A stretch of DNA of 64,000 bases, taken from positions 1 through 64,000 of the forward strand of contig JANYDK010000140.1 of assembly GCA_025363655.1 (NCBI GenBank), given 5' to 3'. How positions within the stretch are numbered: position 1 is the stretch's first letter; the number at the start of each line of letters is the position of its first letter. Positions 52,377 through 60,613 of the stretch are shown piece after piece. This DNA comes from Deltaproteobacteria bacterium. Lineage in GTDB: Bacteria > Myxococcota_A > Polyangia > Polyangiales > JADJMO01. Made by a program: the position numbers and the translations under genes. The notes under the pieces are model-generated. The model did not search any database. It was not told where the DNA came from and worked only from the letters and a program-made list of their open reading frames with translations.

Positions 52377-53588
52377 CTATTTCACGACCGGCTTGAGGAT
52401 CGTCTTCCCGTCTTTGACGACGACGTCGAAATCGATGTTCCGACCGCCGCTCTTCTCCTTGAGCTTCGCCCGCGTCGCATCGAGGTTGCGCTGGAGCTGC
52501 TCGTAGGTGAGCCCGGCGGTGGATTCGCCGTTCTTGCGCTTCATTTCGACGTAGCGGGAGTAGACGGAGCGATCGCCGGTGTCGGGAGGCGCGGCGGCGG
52601 CGCGGGTGGGGAGGGGAGCGCGGGGCGCGGGCGCGCGGGCGGGCGCAGGCGCAGGTGCAGGTGCAGGCGCGGGTGCGGGTGCAGGTGCGGGTGCAGGCGC
52701 AGGCGCGCGGGCCGGGGCGGGTGCAGGCGTGCGCGTCGGTGCGATTGTCTTCTGTTTGCTGTTCAGCGCCTCGTCGAGCATGGCGTCGAGGTCGTCGTCG
52801 TTGCGAACGGGGCGGGTGCTGACTGCGAGACGGCCGACGGACGATCGAGCTGCGGGGATGGCCGATTGTGCTGTCGTCGGCGCTGTCGTCGGGGCTGTGT
52901 TTGGACGTGCTGCGCTGGGTGCGGCCGCAGGTGGCGGGGCGGGCTTGGGTTCGATCTTCCCTACCGGCGTGCCGACGGTGGCTGCGGCGAGGGGGGGGGA
53001 AGGAGCGACGGCGTTGGCGCGTGGAGGGGCGGCGCGTGGCGGCTCGGGGCGCGCGGGTCTCGGAGGGGCCGCGGCTGGGGCAGGCGGCGGGGCGCGGGGC
53101 TTCGCGGCTTCGGGAAAAAGCGGAGGAAAACCTTCGTCGAGGGCGCCGAACTCGTCAGGCGTCTCTTCGGAGACGGGCGACTCGTCGAGCTCGATGTCGA
53201 GCTCCTCGACGACCTCTTCGACGACTTCGGGGCGAGTCGGCGTCGTCGTCGCAACCGCGGCGCGGGCCTTGTTCGGGTCGGGGCCGAAGCGCTTCTTCGC
53301 GCGCATGACGTCGCGCTTGTAAGTGCCGTTCTCGATCTCACGACAGATGCGTTGCCAGTACGACTGGAAGGTGTTCAGTCGTTGCACGATTTGCTGGAAT
53401 TTATAGCGCGTACCGGTGTTGCGGATCTTCTCGCGGCGGAGGATCCAGACGCGGCGCTCGACGTCCTTCTTGACGACCTCGGGTGGAATCTTCTTGATGC
53501 CGACGAAGTATTGGTCGTAGAGCACGCGAAGGCGCTCCAGACGGAGCTCCAGCTCCTCGACGGCGGCAGAGAGCTCCTCGGCTTCCAC
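52377..53588 (-). CDS. MXAN_5187-like protein with Ala/Pro linker
   Basis: 403 residues. A helical N-terminal domain (about 1-110: VLYDQYFVGIKKIPPEV, RNTGTRYKFQQIVQRLNTF and ICREIENGTYKRDV), then acidic and Pro-rich low complexity with an Ala/Pro tract (about 285-325) built from hexamers. The C-terminal domain (about 345-403: YSRYVEMKRKNGESTAGLTYEQL, DFDVVVKDGKTILKPV) reads like the conserved end of the myxobacterial MXAN_5187 family. That name rests on my recollection of the C-terminal wording. Cytoplasmic, no signal. Function unknown. Confidence 0.7.
   Translation of the reverse strand: MEAEELSAAVEELELRLERLRVLYDQYFVGIKKIPPEVVKKDVERRVWILRREKIRNTGTRYKFQQIVQRLNTFQSYWQRICREIENGTYKRDVMRAKKRFGPDPNKARAAVATTTPTRPEVVEEVVEELDIELDESPVSEETPDEFGALDEGFPPLFPEAAKPRAPPPAPAAAPPRPARPEPPRAAPPRANAVAPSPPLAAATVGTPVGKIEPKPAPPPAAAPSAARPNTAPTTAPTTAQSAIPAARSSVGRLAVSTRPVRNDDDLDAMLDEALNSKQKTIAPTRTPAPAPARAPAPAPAPAPAPAPAPAPAPAPARAPAPRAPLPTRAAAAPPDTGDRSVYSRYVEMKRKNGESTAGLTYEQLQRNLDATRAKLKEKSGGRNIDFDVVVKDGKTILKPVVK
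52612..52735 (-). repeat. Hexamer tract (Ala-Pro codons)
   Basis: GGTGCA/GGCGCA/GGTGCG units giving the (Ala-Pro)n tract of the MXAN_5187-like protein. Confidence 0.75.
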
Positions 53589-53612
53589 GTCAGGACGAGA
53601 TTACACCAGGGC

Positions 53613-54374
53613 TCAGAGCGGCGTGACCTTCAGGTTGTCGAAGCAGACGGCTGCTTCCCAGCCGTTGAAGGCGAAGTGGTCGTGCCCCGCGCCTTGTAGC
53701 GGTTGACCATCTTCGAAGGTGTGGACGAGCTGCGCGTTGACCACCAGCGTCAACGTGCGGCCGTCGGTGCGCGACATCTCGACGTGGTAGCTCGTGTTGG
53801 CGGCGAGGCGTGCCTTGTCGATGGTCGGCGACGCGGGATCGAGGACCGTCTTCTTCAAATCGCTGCCGTGCTCGTAGAGGCGCGCGAGCCAGTGCTCGGT
53901 GTTGTTGTGCGCGCCGAGGACGCCGACGTAGCCGGTCGACAGATAATCTTTGCCCTCGACGTCGAACATGCAGCCGTCGCCGAAGAGCTCGGCCTTGACG
54001 TCGGCGTTGTTGGTGAGGGGCGTGGCGTCGAATTCGACGCGGACGTTGGTCGGGAGCTTTCGACGTAGCCAAAGCGGATGATTCTTCGGCTTGCTCGTGC
54101 ACACCCGCCCGGACTTGACGACGTAGGCGCCGTACGAGGTCGAGTTCCAGACCTCGGCCGGGAGGTCAGGGCTCTCGAAGTTGTTCTCGTAGACGGCCGT
54201 GAGCGCCGGGTCGTCCTTGGCATTGCAGGGAGGCGCCGCGGCCATCTTTTTCGGGGCCGGCGCGGCCTTTCCCGGCGGGGGGAGGTCGTCGGGCTCGGCG
54301 TGGCAGGCGGCGCCCGCGGCGACGGCGAAGACGACAGAGGACGAGAGGGCGAGGAGGCGAAAAGCTCGGGGCAT
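53613..54374 (-). CDS. Lipoprotein with LamG/glucanase-like fold
   Basis: 253 residues from the ATG at 54374. A signal (LLALSSSVVFAVAAGAAC) with lipobox GAAC is followed by a Pro/Lys spacer and a beta-sandwich-like domain: YENNFESPDLPAEVWNST, VRVEFDATPL, GYVGVLGAHNNTEHWLARLY, YHVEMSRTDGRTLTLVVN and FAFNGWEAAVCFDNLKVTPL. The pattern resembles concanavalin-like or 3-keto-disaccharide-hydrolase domains. No catalytic acid can be identified, so carbohydrate binding is the modest guess. Confidence 0.7.
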   Translation of the reverse strand: MPRAFRLLALSSSVVFAVAAGAACHAEPDDLPPPGKAAPAPKKMAAAPPCNAKDDPALTAVYENNFESPDLPAEVWNSTSYGAYVVKSGRVCTSKPKNHPLWLRRKLPTNVRVEFDATPLTNNADVKAELFGDGCMFDVEGKDYLSTGYVGVLGAHNNTEHWLARLYEHGSDLKKTVLDPASPTIDKARLAANTSYHVEMSRTDGRTLTLVVNAQLVHTFEDGQPLQGAGHDHFAFNGWEAAVCFDNLKVTPL

Positions 54375-54586
54375 CGGGGGAATACCAAACGGGATGCAGG
54401 AAGGGATTCGGGAGGCTAGGAGCCTGCGTACGTAACACAGGCTCACAGCCTCGCTTCGACTCGGCTAGTACCGCGCCCAGGGGCGTGGGACTAGCAGGCC
54501 CGGGATTCGCCCACTATGGGCTTTCCCAGCACCCGTCCGTCGCCAACGACCGGCGGGGCCGCCCGCGTCCCGAGGAGCTTCGATTC

Positions 54587-56158
54587 ATGCACCCGATTCT
54601 TTTCAAAATCCCGCTGCCGCACTGGAAGCTGCCGCTCATCGGCCAGCTGCCCATCGCGTTCCCGATCTACGCCTACGGCGTGATGCTCGGGCTCTCGCTC
54701 GTCGTCGGTTGGTACATCTCGCTGAGCATCGCCAAAGACGACGGTTTGCCGCGCGAGACGATGGCGAACAACTACGTCTTCACGGCCATCTGCGCGATCG
54801 TCGGTTCGCGCGTCCTCTACATCCTCACGAACCTCGAGGAGTTCCACAAACCGGCCGACTACTTCGCCATCCGCAGCGGCGGTCTCGTCGCCTACGGCGG
54901 GTTCCTCGGCGGGTTCCTCGGCAGCTGGTTCTTCTGCGCGCGCCGAAAAATCAGGCTCCTCGCCTGGGCCGACGCCGCGGTGCCGGCGCTCGCCAGCGGG
55001 CTCCTCTTCACGCGCATCGGTTGCTACCTCTTCGGTTGCGACTTCGGCAAGCCGCTCTCCGAGAAGGCGCCGAAATGGCTCATCAAGCTCGGGACCTTCC
55101 CGGAGTGGCACTACGATCACAAGGCCGGTCACTTCCTCGACAGCGAGGGGCTGAAGGCCGCCTTCCAAGATCCGGCGCACCAGATCCTCAGCGGCTCGCC
55201 CGCGTGGGTCCAGCACACCGAGCAGTTTCCCCAGGTGCGCGATCTGCACCACTCGATGCCGGTGCACCCGACGCAGCTCTACGAGTCGCTCTCCGGGCTC
55301 CTCCTCCTCGTCATCCTCTGGGTGGCGCGCAAGAACGTGAAGGCGCGTGAGAAGGACGGGAAGCCCTTCTTCCGCGGCGAGATCTTCGTCGTCTTCACCT
55401 TCGCCTACGGCATCTTCCGCTTCCTCATCGAGATCTTCCGCGACGACCTCGAGCGCAAGGTCTACGGCCCGTTCGTCGAGCCGCACATTCTCTATCCGCT
55501 GGCGATGATGGGCATGGCGCTCGCGTTCGTGTTCGGGCTCTCGAACATGTTCTCCGAGCAAGGCAACCGCCGCACCATCGCGCGCTCGGTGGCGCTCCTC
55601 GTCCCGCTCGCGCTCTTCCTCGTGCTCCGTCCGAGCAATCGGTTCGAGCTCGTCGAGAAGGTCCAGCTCTCCACCTCGCAGTGGATCGCCATCCTCACCG
55701 GCATCGCCGCCGCTGCTTGGTATCGCGTCGGATTCGACAACGCGGCGGCGCACCCCGAGCTGGCGACCGATCTCGGCGAAGGCGTTCCCGCGCTCCTCGA
55801 GGCCGAAGCGCTCGCCGAGCGTGGCGAGTCCGAAGAGCGTGAAGACAAGTCCAAGGCCGACGACGAGGATGAGAAGCGCGAGACGCCTGCTGCCAAGAAG
55901 AAGCCGATCGTCAGCGACGACGACGACGCGCCCCCGGTGAAGTCGGCGAAGAAGCCGAAGCAGAAGCGCGACGTGGAAGAAGACGAGAAGGCCGAGACGG
56001 ACGACGAGGTCGCGCAGACCAAGGCCGACAAAGCCGACGACGACGCCGCGGCGTCGGAAAAGGCAGCGAAGGCCGAGAAGGCCGAGTCTGAAAAAGCCGA
56101 GAAATCCGAGAAGAAAGACGACGGTAAGGCGGACGACGAGTCCGAGGTACCGGCGTAG
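54587..56158 (+). CDS. lgt: Prolipoprotein diacylglyceryl transferase with charged C-terminal tail
   Basis: 523 residues from the ATG at 54587 with GAGGAG upstream. Seven or more membrane helices. The family's motifs are present: YGVMLGLSLVVGWY, VGSRVLYILTN, GGLVAYGGFLGGFLG, FTRIGCYLFGCDFGKP, VHPTQLYESL and FRFLIEIFRDD. It transfers diacylglycerol to the Cys of lipobox proteins, of which this window encodes many. Unusually, about 120 extra residues (about 405-523) follow the last helices, rich in Lys, Glu, Asp and Ala with no hydrophobic part. Most Lgts are 260-300 residues. TatA follows with a one-base overlap. Confidence 0.9.
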   Translation: MHPILFKIPLPHWKLPLIGQLPIAFPIYAYGVMLGLSLVVGWYISLSIAKDDGLPRETMANNYVFTAICAIVGSRVLYILTNLEEFHKPADYFAIRSGGLVAYGGFLGGFLGSWFFCARRKIRLLAWADAAVPALASGLLFTRIGCYLFGCDFGKPLSEKAPKWLIKLGTFPEWHYDHKAGHFLDSEGLKAAFQDPAHQILSGSPAWVQHTEQFPQVRDLHHSMPVHPTQLYESLSGLLLLVILWVARKNVKAREKDGKPFFRGEIFVVFTFAYGIFRFLIEIFRDDLERKVYGPFVEPHILYPLAMMGMALAFVFGLSNMFSEQGNRRTIARSVALLVPLALFLVLRPSNRFELVEKVQLSTSQWIAILTGIAAAAWYRVGFDNAAAHPELATDLGEGVPALLEAEALAERGESEEREDKSKADDEDEKRETPAAKKKPIVSDDDDAPPVKSAKKPKQKRDVEEDEKAETDDEVAQTKADKADDDAAASEKAAKAEKAESEKAEKSEKKDDGKADDESEVPA

Positions 56159-56394
56159 TGTTCGGCCTCTCCGCTGGCGAGCTCGCGGTCGTCGTGATCA
56201 TCTGCGGGCTCGTCTTCGGATGGAGCTGGATTCCTCGCATCGGAGAGCGTGTCGGCGATTTGTTCCACGGAGTGAAGAGGGGCCTGCGGGAGGACGACGA
56301 ACGCATCGTCGTCCGCCCGAGCGAGCGAAGCCCCGAGACGCCCCCGCCGCCGCCACGTCCAGGCGACGGCGACGACGACGACCACGCGTCGTAG
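56158..56394 (+). CDS. tatA: TatA/Hcf106-family protein
   Basis: 78 residues, GTG start overlapping the lgt TAG by one base. The N-terminal helix with MFGLSAGELAVVVIICGLVFG, the hinge after the FG pair, the amphipathic helix IPRIGERVGDLFHGVKRGL and an acidic Pro-rich tail match TatA/TatE. TatA forms the pore of the twin-arginine translocase. No tatB or tatC is in the window. The hinge has WSWI where Pro-rich text is usual, so it could be a divergent paralogue. Confidence 0.75.
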   Translation: MFGLSAGELAVVVIICGLVFGWSWIPRIGERVGDLFHGVKRGLREDDERIVVRPSERSPETPPPPPRPGDGDDDDHAS

Positions 56395-56404
56395 CATCGG
56401 GCGC

Positions 56405-57496
56405 ATGCTCTCCGCCCGCGCGCTCGATCCGCTCCTGCCGCTGGCGAACGCGCTCGATCCGTGGCTCGATCCGCTGGCGGTGCGGCTCGGTCGCGCGCTC
56501 TTCTCGCGTCTGCAAGAGCCGCCTCTGCGCGCGGCCTCGACCCCGGCTCGCAATCGCGCGCTCGAAGAGGTCAGCGCCACCTACGTGCCGCGCATCGCCT
56601 CGCTGTTGCCAGGTCTTCGTGCACGCGACGTCGCGACGATGGCCCACTACGACGCGATGGTCGCCGAGGCGATCGTCGAGCTGCGCGGCGTGGCCGGAGC
56701 GCGAGCCGCAAAACGTCGCGTCGAACGCGTCGCGCACGCGCTCGATCGAGTCCTCCAACGTGATCGCCCAGAGTGGCTCGACGACCCGAGCTTCGACATG
56801 GCGCTCCGGGTACGCACGCTCGATCGGCTCGATCTCCTCAACACGGTGATCGGCAGCTACGACTCCTTCGCCACGGTGCTCGAGCCGGCGGTCGAACGTG
56901 CGCGCGCGGCCGGTGTGAAGAGGCCGGTGGTGGTCGATCTCGCGAGCGGGCACGCCGGCTTCGCGCTCTTGATGGCGGAGCGGCTCGGCGCCCGTGAAGG
57001 TCGCGTCCGCGTCGTCGCCACCGACTTGGTGACCGAGTACCTCGACCTCGGTCGCGAGAAGGCGCGCGCGCTCGGCCTCGGCGAAGACGCCGTCTCCTTC
57101 GTCGCCCAAGACGCGCTCGATCTCGACGACTTGCCCGAAAAAATAGGCGCTCCCGTCGACGTCATCTGCTGCACGCAGTCGGTGCACCACTTCTCGCCAG
57201 GCATGGTCGCGCGCCTCCTCGGAGAGGCCTCCGCGCATGCCCGTCATGGGGTCGTCTTCGTCGATGGAGAGCGCGACCCACTCGCCTTCGCGATGGTCGT
57301 CCTCTTCGGCGCGGCCCTCAGCCGTTTCGGTGCGCCCTTCGTGCACGACTCGCTGGTCTCGATTCGGCGCATGTTCACCGAACAAGAGCTGCACCTGATC
57401 GCGCGGCTGGCTCCATCACGTGATTCCCGCGATGGCGCCGGCGTCCCCGTGCGCGCCGGATGGCTACGCCCGGGGCATGTGTTCGTCGCGACTTGA
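56405..57496 (+). CDS. Class I SAM-dependent methyltransferase
   Basis: 363 residues. The first 165 residues are helical and unfamiliar (VLQRDRPEWLDDPSFDMALR). The methyltransferase core begins at about 177 with VVVDLASGHAGFALLMAERLG, then VVATDLVTEYLDLGREKA, VSFVAQDALDLDD and VICCTQSVHHFSPGMVARLL. The last residues resemble a membrane-proximal helix. The substrate is unknown. It lies 10 bases after tatA and so may be co-transcribed with lgt-tatA. Convergent with the ion channel gene, 3 bases apart. Confidence 0.83.
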   Translation: MLSARALDPLLPLANALDPWLDPLAVRLGRALFSRLQEPPLRAASTPARNRALEEVSATYVPRIASLLPGLRARDVATMAHYDAMVAEAIVELRGVAGARAAKRRVERVAHALDRVLQRDRPEWLDDPSFDMALRVRTLDRLDLLNTVIGSYDSFATVLEPAVERARAAGVKRPVVVDLASGHAGFALLMAERLGAREGRVRVVATDLVTEYLDLGREKARALGLGEDAVSFVAQDALDLDDLPEKIGAPVDVICCTQSVHHFSPGMVARLLGEASAHARHGVVFVDGERDPLAFAMVVLFGAALSRFGAPFVHDSLVSIRRMFTEQELHLIARLAPSRDSRDGAGVPVRAGWLRPGHVFVAT

Positions 57497-57499
57497 TTC

Positions 57500-58612
57500 T
57501 TACTTGATGAGAACGGCGAGCCCGGAGATCAAGAAGTAGAGCGGCGGGAGGATGCGCCAGGCGAGCCGATCGAAGCTTTTGCTCCGCTCTTCCTGGCCGT
57601 TCTCGAACATCGCCAGCGACCACGTCGACTGCACGAGCGAGATGAAGATGAAGCCGAAGGCGACGATGTGGAGCTTGTCGGCGAGGGCGATGACGTTGGT
57701 GTCGGGGAGTGCGCCCGAGACGATGTACTCGCTCGCGACGGCGGCGAAGATCGCTCCGACGCCGAGTCCGAAGCGAGGATCGACATCGGTCGGCTTGATG
57801 AAGAAGGCGAGGAAGCCAATCAACGCGGCGACGACGAGCCCGAAGAAGAGCTTGAGGAAATACGAGGCGCCGTGGCGCTCGAGGTTGATCGTGAAGCGGA
57901 AGCTCGAGTAGCGCGACTCGTTGTCGCTCGGCAGCGAGATGTCGCCGTAGTTGCTGTGCTTCTTCGAGACTTCGACGATCGCCGTGCTCTTGCCCATCGT
58001 CCAACCCGGCACGCGCACGTCGTCGTCGAGCCCGCAGCTCGGCCCGTCAGCGACGTATTTGAGCTTGAAATCTTCGCTCTCCGAGTCCTCGATGACGATC
58101 GGCACCGGGTGATCGTCGAGCGGATACCGCGACACGTCCCAGAAGTTGGTGATGTCGGCGACCACGCGAAGAACCGCGTAGTTCTGCCCTTTCACCACCG
58201 AAATCTCAGGCTCTCCCTTGTTCGCGATCTGCCCATTGGCGATCTCGAACGACGCATAGGGCTTCACGTCCGGATGCGTCCAGCGAAACCAAATCCAGAA
58301 GTCGACGCTGAACTTGTTGTCCTTGAGGCTGAAGGCGGTGATTTGGTTGATGTAGATGCCGACGGCGACCTCAGCGGGAGGCCCTTTCCAGATTTTTTCG
58401 GCGGGAGGATTCGTCGCGTTGGGATCGGCGTTCGCGTTCGCGTTCGCGTTCGCACTCGCACTCGCACTCGCGCCCGCGTTCGCACTCGCGTTTCCATTTG
58501 GATCGACCTGCGCGCCGCTCTTTCGCGGAATCGCCCACGACAAGACCATCGCCAGGCAACCCAGCACGAGCCACATCCAACGCCTGTTCCTGCCCGATCG
58601 TCCCATCGTCAT
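57500..58612 (-). CDS. Pentameric ligand-gated ion channel homologue
   Basis: 370 residues from the ATG at 58612 with GGAGG 6 bases upstream. A signal (LVLGCLAMVLSWAIPRKSGA) and an Ala/Asn/Ser low-complexity stretch (41-67) lead to an extracellular beta domain: VAVGIYINQITAFSLKD (83-99), FSVDFWIWFRW (101-111) and FWDVSRYPLDDHPVPIVI (157-174). The last matches the Cys-loop position, without the two Cys, as in prokaryotic GLIC/ELIC. Four membrane helices follow (251-272, 281-301, 309-330, 350-369); YSSFRFTINLERHGAS precedes M1 and SGALPDTNVIALADK links M2 and M3. M2 (FGLGVGAIFAAVASEYIVSG) is mostly apolar with Phe near 9'. Ligand unknown. Confidence 0.82.
   Translation of the reverse strand: MTMGRSGRNRRWMWLVLGCLAMVLSWAIPRKSGAQVDPNGNASANAGASASASANANANANADPNATNPPAEKIWKGPPAEVAVGIYINQITAFSLKDNKFSVDFWIWFRWTHPDVKPYASFEIANGQIANKGEPEISVVKGQNYAVLRVVADITNFWDVSRYPLDDHPVPIVIEDSESEDFKLKYVADGPSCGLDDDVRVPGWTMGKSTAIVEVSKKHSNYGDISLPSDNESRYSSFRFTINLERHGASYFLKLFFGLVVAALIGFLAFFIKPTDVDPRFGLGVGAIFAAVASEYIVSGALPDTNVIALADKLHIVAFGFIFISLVQSTWSLAMFENGQEERSKSFDRLAWRILPPLYFLISGLAVLIK
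58432..58492 (-). repeat. Hexamer tract (Ala-Asn/Ala-Ser codons)
   Basis: TTCGCG and CTCGCA units encoding the (Ala-Asn)n/(Ala-Ser)n stretch before the ligand-binding domain of the ion channel homologue. Confidence 0.75.
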
Positions 58613-58786
58613 CGATCCTCCAAGCGGCAGACTAACTCCATACGGGCGCATTCCGGGGCGGCTTTGCCTTCATTCGGGTGCGTGGTAGACACCGCCCCCC
58701 CCTGCGGACGGGCTTCGCCGCCGCAGCTGTCACGAATGCGTGGGTGAACCCACGCAAACCCGAACTCGCGCAACTTGGAGGTCCGG

Positions 58787-59281
58787 ATGTCCAGCCCCGC
58801 TCAGCTCGTGAAGACCCGCTTCGGTGACAAGTCGAAGCTCCTCGACGCCCTCAAGCCCTTCCTCGGCGAAGACCTCTGGGTCGGTCGCACCAACGACGAC
58901 AAGGGGATCGCCCGCATCTCCAACGCGAAGCTCGTCCGCCTCTTCGACACCTTCACCACCGTGAAGTCGAAGTGGGGCACGCGCGCCAAGCTCATCGACG
59001 CCGTCGTCGAAGCCTCGGGTAAGCAGAAGGACCCGGGCTTCCGCACCCGCATCGAGGGCTGGCCCGTCCCGCGCCTCTACGACTCGTACAAGGCTGCCGC
59101 CAAGCGCGCGGCGCCGAAGGCCGAAAAGAAGGCCGAGAAGAGGGCCGAGAAGCCGGCTGCCAAGGCTGCCGAAGCGAAGGCCGACAAGGGCGCGGCGAAG
59201 AAGCCGGCCGCGAAGAAGTCCGAGGCGCCCAAGGCTGCCGCGAAGAAGCCCGCCCCGAAGAAGTCGGCCGGGAAGAAGTAG
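58787..59281 (+). CDS. Histone-H1-like basic protein
   Basis: 164 residues from the ATG at 58787 with GGAGG 6 bases upstream. A folded N-terminal domain of about 105 residues (QLVKTRFGDKSKLLDALKPFL, LVRLFDTFTTVKSKWGTRAKLIDAVV) is followed by about 60 residues of Lys/Ala/Pro repeats (KKAEKRAEKPAAKAAEAKA) typical of eukaryotic-type H1 tails and of bacterial Hc1/AlgP-like proteins. It would bind and compact DNA. The N-terminal domain is not one I can name. Monocistronic by spacing, and a long gap upstream (58613-58786) presumably holds its promoter. Confidence 0.75.
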   Translation: MSSPAQLVKTRFGDKSKLLDALKPFLGEDLWVGRTNDDKGIARISNAKLVRLFDTFTTVKSKWGTRAKLIDAVVEASGKQKDPGFRTRIEGWPVPRLYDSYKAAAKRAAPKAEKKAEKRAEKPAAKAAEAKADKGAAKKPAAKKSEAPKAAAKKPAPKKSAGKK

Positions 59282-59356
59282 TCGACCAGAGCTTCTCGTT
59301 TCGCTCATTTTTGCACGTAATTTGCCGAAAGGCGCGCACGTCGCTAGACCGACGGA

Positions 59357-59866
59357 ATGCGCGCCTTTCGTCTTTTTGTCGCCGCGCCGCTCGTCGTCGT
59401 CGCGCTCGGTTGCTCGTCGGAGGCTGCTCCGCCGCCGCGTCGTCCGCTTTCGGCCGACGTGGTGATGCCCGAGCCGGAGCCGCAGCCGAAGCAGGCCATC
59501 GCTCGCGCGGTCGTCGACAAGGCGATCAAGGCGGGGCTCGGTCACTTCCTCGCGTACGTCGACGTCGAGGCGCAGGTCGACAACGGCAAGTTCGTCGGCT
59601 GGAAGGTGATCGAGCTTCGCGGGCCCAAGGGCACGTGGGATGGCGTCGATCTGCGCGTCGGTGACGTCGTCGTTCGCGTCAACGGGTTCAAGGTCGAGCG
59701 CGACTACGAGGCCGACAAGGCCTTCAAGTCGCTCGCCGTCGCCAGCGAGATTCGCGTCACCCTCCTCCGTGAGGGGCAGCCGGCCGAGCTCCGTCTCGCC
59801 ATCGTCGCCGAGGGCGAGATGCCGCCCGACACCGCCGGCGTGATCAAAGAAGTGCCTGAAAAATAG
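59357..59866 (+). CDS. Lipoprotein with PDZ-like domain
   Basis: 169 residues. Lipobox VALGC after a short signal. The mature part from about 40 is one PDZ-like fold: AIARAVVDKAIKAGLGHFLAYVD, VGWKVIELRGPKG, VDLRVGDVVVRVNGFKVE and SEIRVTLLREGQPAELRLAIV. Similar to the PDZ or homology region of GspC-like proteins without its membrane part. It probably binds a peptide C-terminus in the periplasm or at the outer membrane. Partners are unknown. Confidence 0.78.
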   Translation: MRAFRLFVAAPLVVVALGCSSEAAPPPRRPLSADVVMPEPEPQPKQAIARAVVDKAIKAGLGHFLAYVDVEAQVDNGKFVGWKVIELRGPKGTWDGVDLRVGDVVVRVNGFKVERDYEADKAFKSLAVASEIRVTLLREGQPAELRLAIVAEGEMPPDTAGVIKEVPEK

Positions 59867-59942
59867 GCGTCGTTCACGTCACATAAGCTGATTACGCAAT
59901 CGCCGCGGGCGTGAAGCCGAGGGTCCTCCATCGGAGGCTCTC

Positions 59943-60563
59943 GTGCACGTTCGTTCCTTCACGCTCCCGGCAGTCGCGCTCGGCGTCGCTGTCTCTCTCT
60001 TTCACCTCAAGCACGCGCGCGCCGACACCTACGTCGACGAGCCCGCGTTCGGTCACACCCAGATGGGCTTCGACGTCTTCGCGGCGACGCCGATCGCGCG
60101 CACGGGCGAAGAAGGTGGTGGACTCGTCGCCGGCGGTGGCAGCGAGATCCTCGCGGGCTACGCCTGGGAGGGAGGCTTCTCGCTCTTCGGCGTCTTCGGC
60201 TACGCGCGCTGGTCGGGCAACGGAACTCTCGGTGACGCGATCGGCGATCGGCACGCGAGCTTCACGCAAGGCTACGCCGGGCTCACCGGCCGCTACGCGC
60301 TCTTTCCCTCGGCTGCCCTCTCGCCCTTCGTGCAGGCGACGCTCGTCGGCGGTCTCCTTCGCGTGCGCGGCGCGGTGAGCGGCGACGCCGACGGTGGCGG
60401 ATTCGGCGCCGGCATCGGCGTGCGCTACCACGACGCACCTTGGGACGGCTTCGTCGCGCTCGAGTTGCGCGAGGACCGCTTCGGTTCGCCGGTCGACGGT
60501 GGCGACGCGGTCGTCATTTCCCGTGCATCGCTCATGTTCGGCGCCCTCGTCGATTTGCGCTGA
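59943..60563 (+). CDS. Outer membrane beta-barrel-like protein
   Basis: 206 residues from the GTG at 59943. A signal peptide ends near residue 28 (LKHARADT). The remaining text is alternating aromatic/polar beta strands with Gly-rich turns (GFDVFAATP, GGFSLFGVFGYARWSGNGT, GYAGLTGRYALFPSAALSPFVQATLVGGLLRV) ending in LMFGALVDLR, which suits a small 8-strand barrel. No named family. Part of a run of exported proteins on the + strand. Confidence 0.65.
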   Translation: MHVRSFTLPAVALGVAVSLFHLKHARADTYVDEPAFGHTQMGFDVFAATPIARTGEEGGGLVAGGGSEILAGYAWEGGFSLFGVFGYARWSGNGTLGDAIGDRHASFTQGYAGLTGRYALFPSAALSPFVQATLVGGLLRVRGAVSGDADGGGFGAGIGVRYHDAPWDGFVALELREDRFGSPVDGGDAVVISRASLMFGALVDLR

Positions 60564-60613
60564 CGAGACTTTCGCCGCCATTTCCTCGTACACTCGGGGA
60601 GGGAGGCTCGAAC

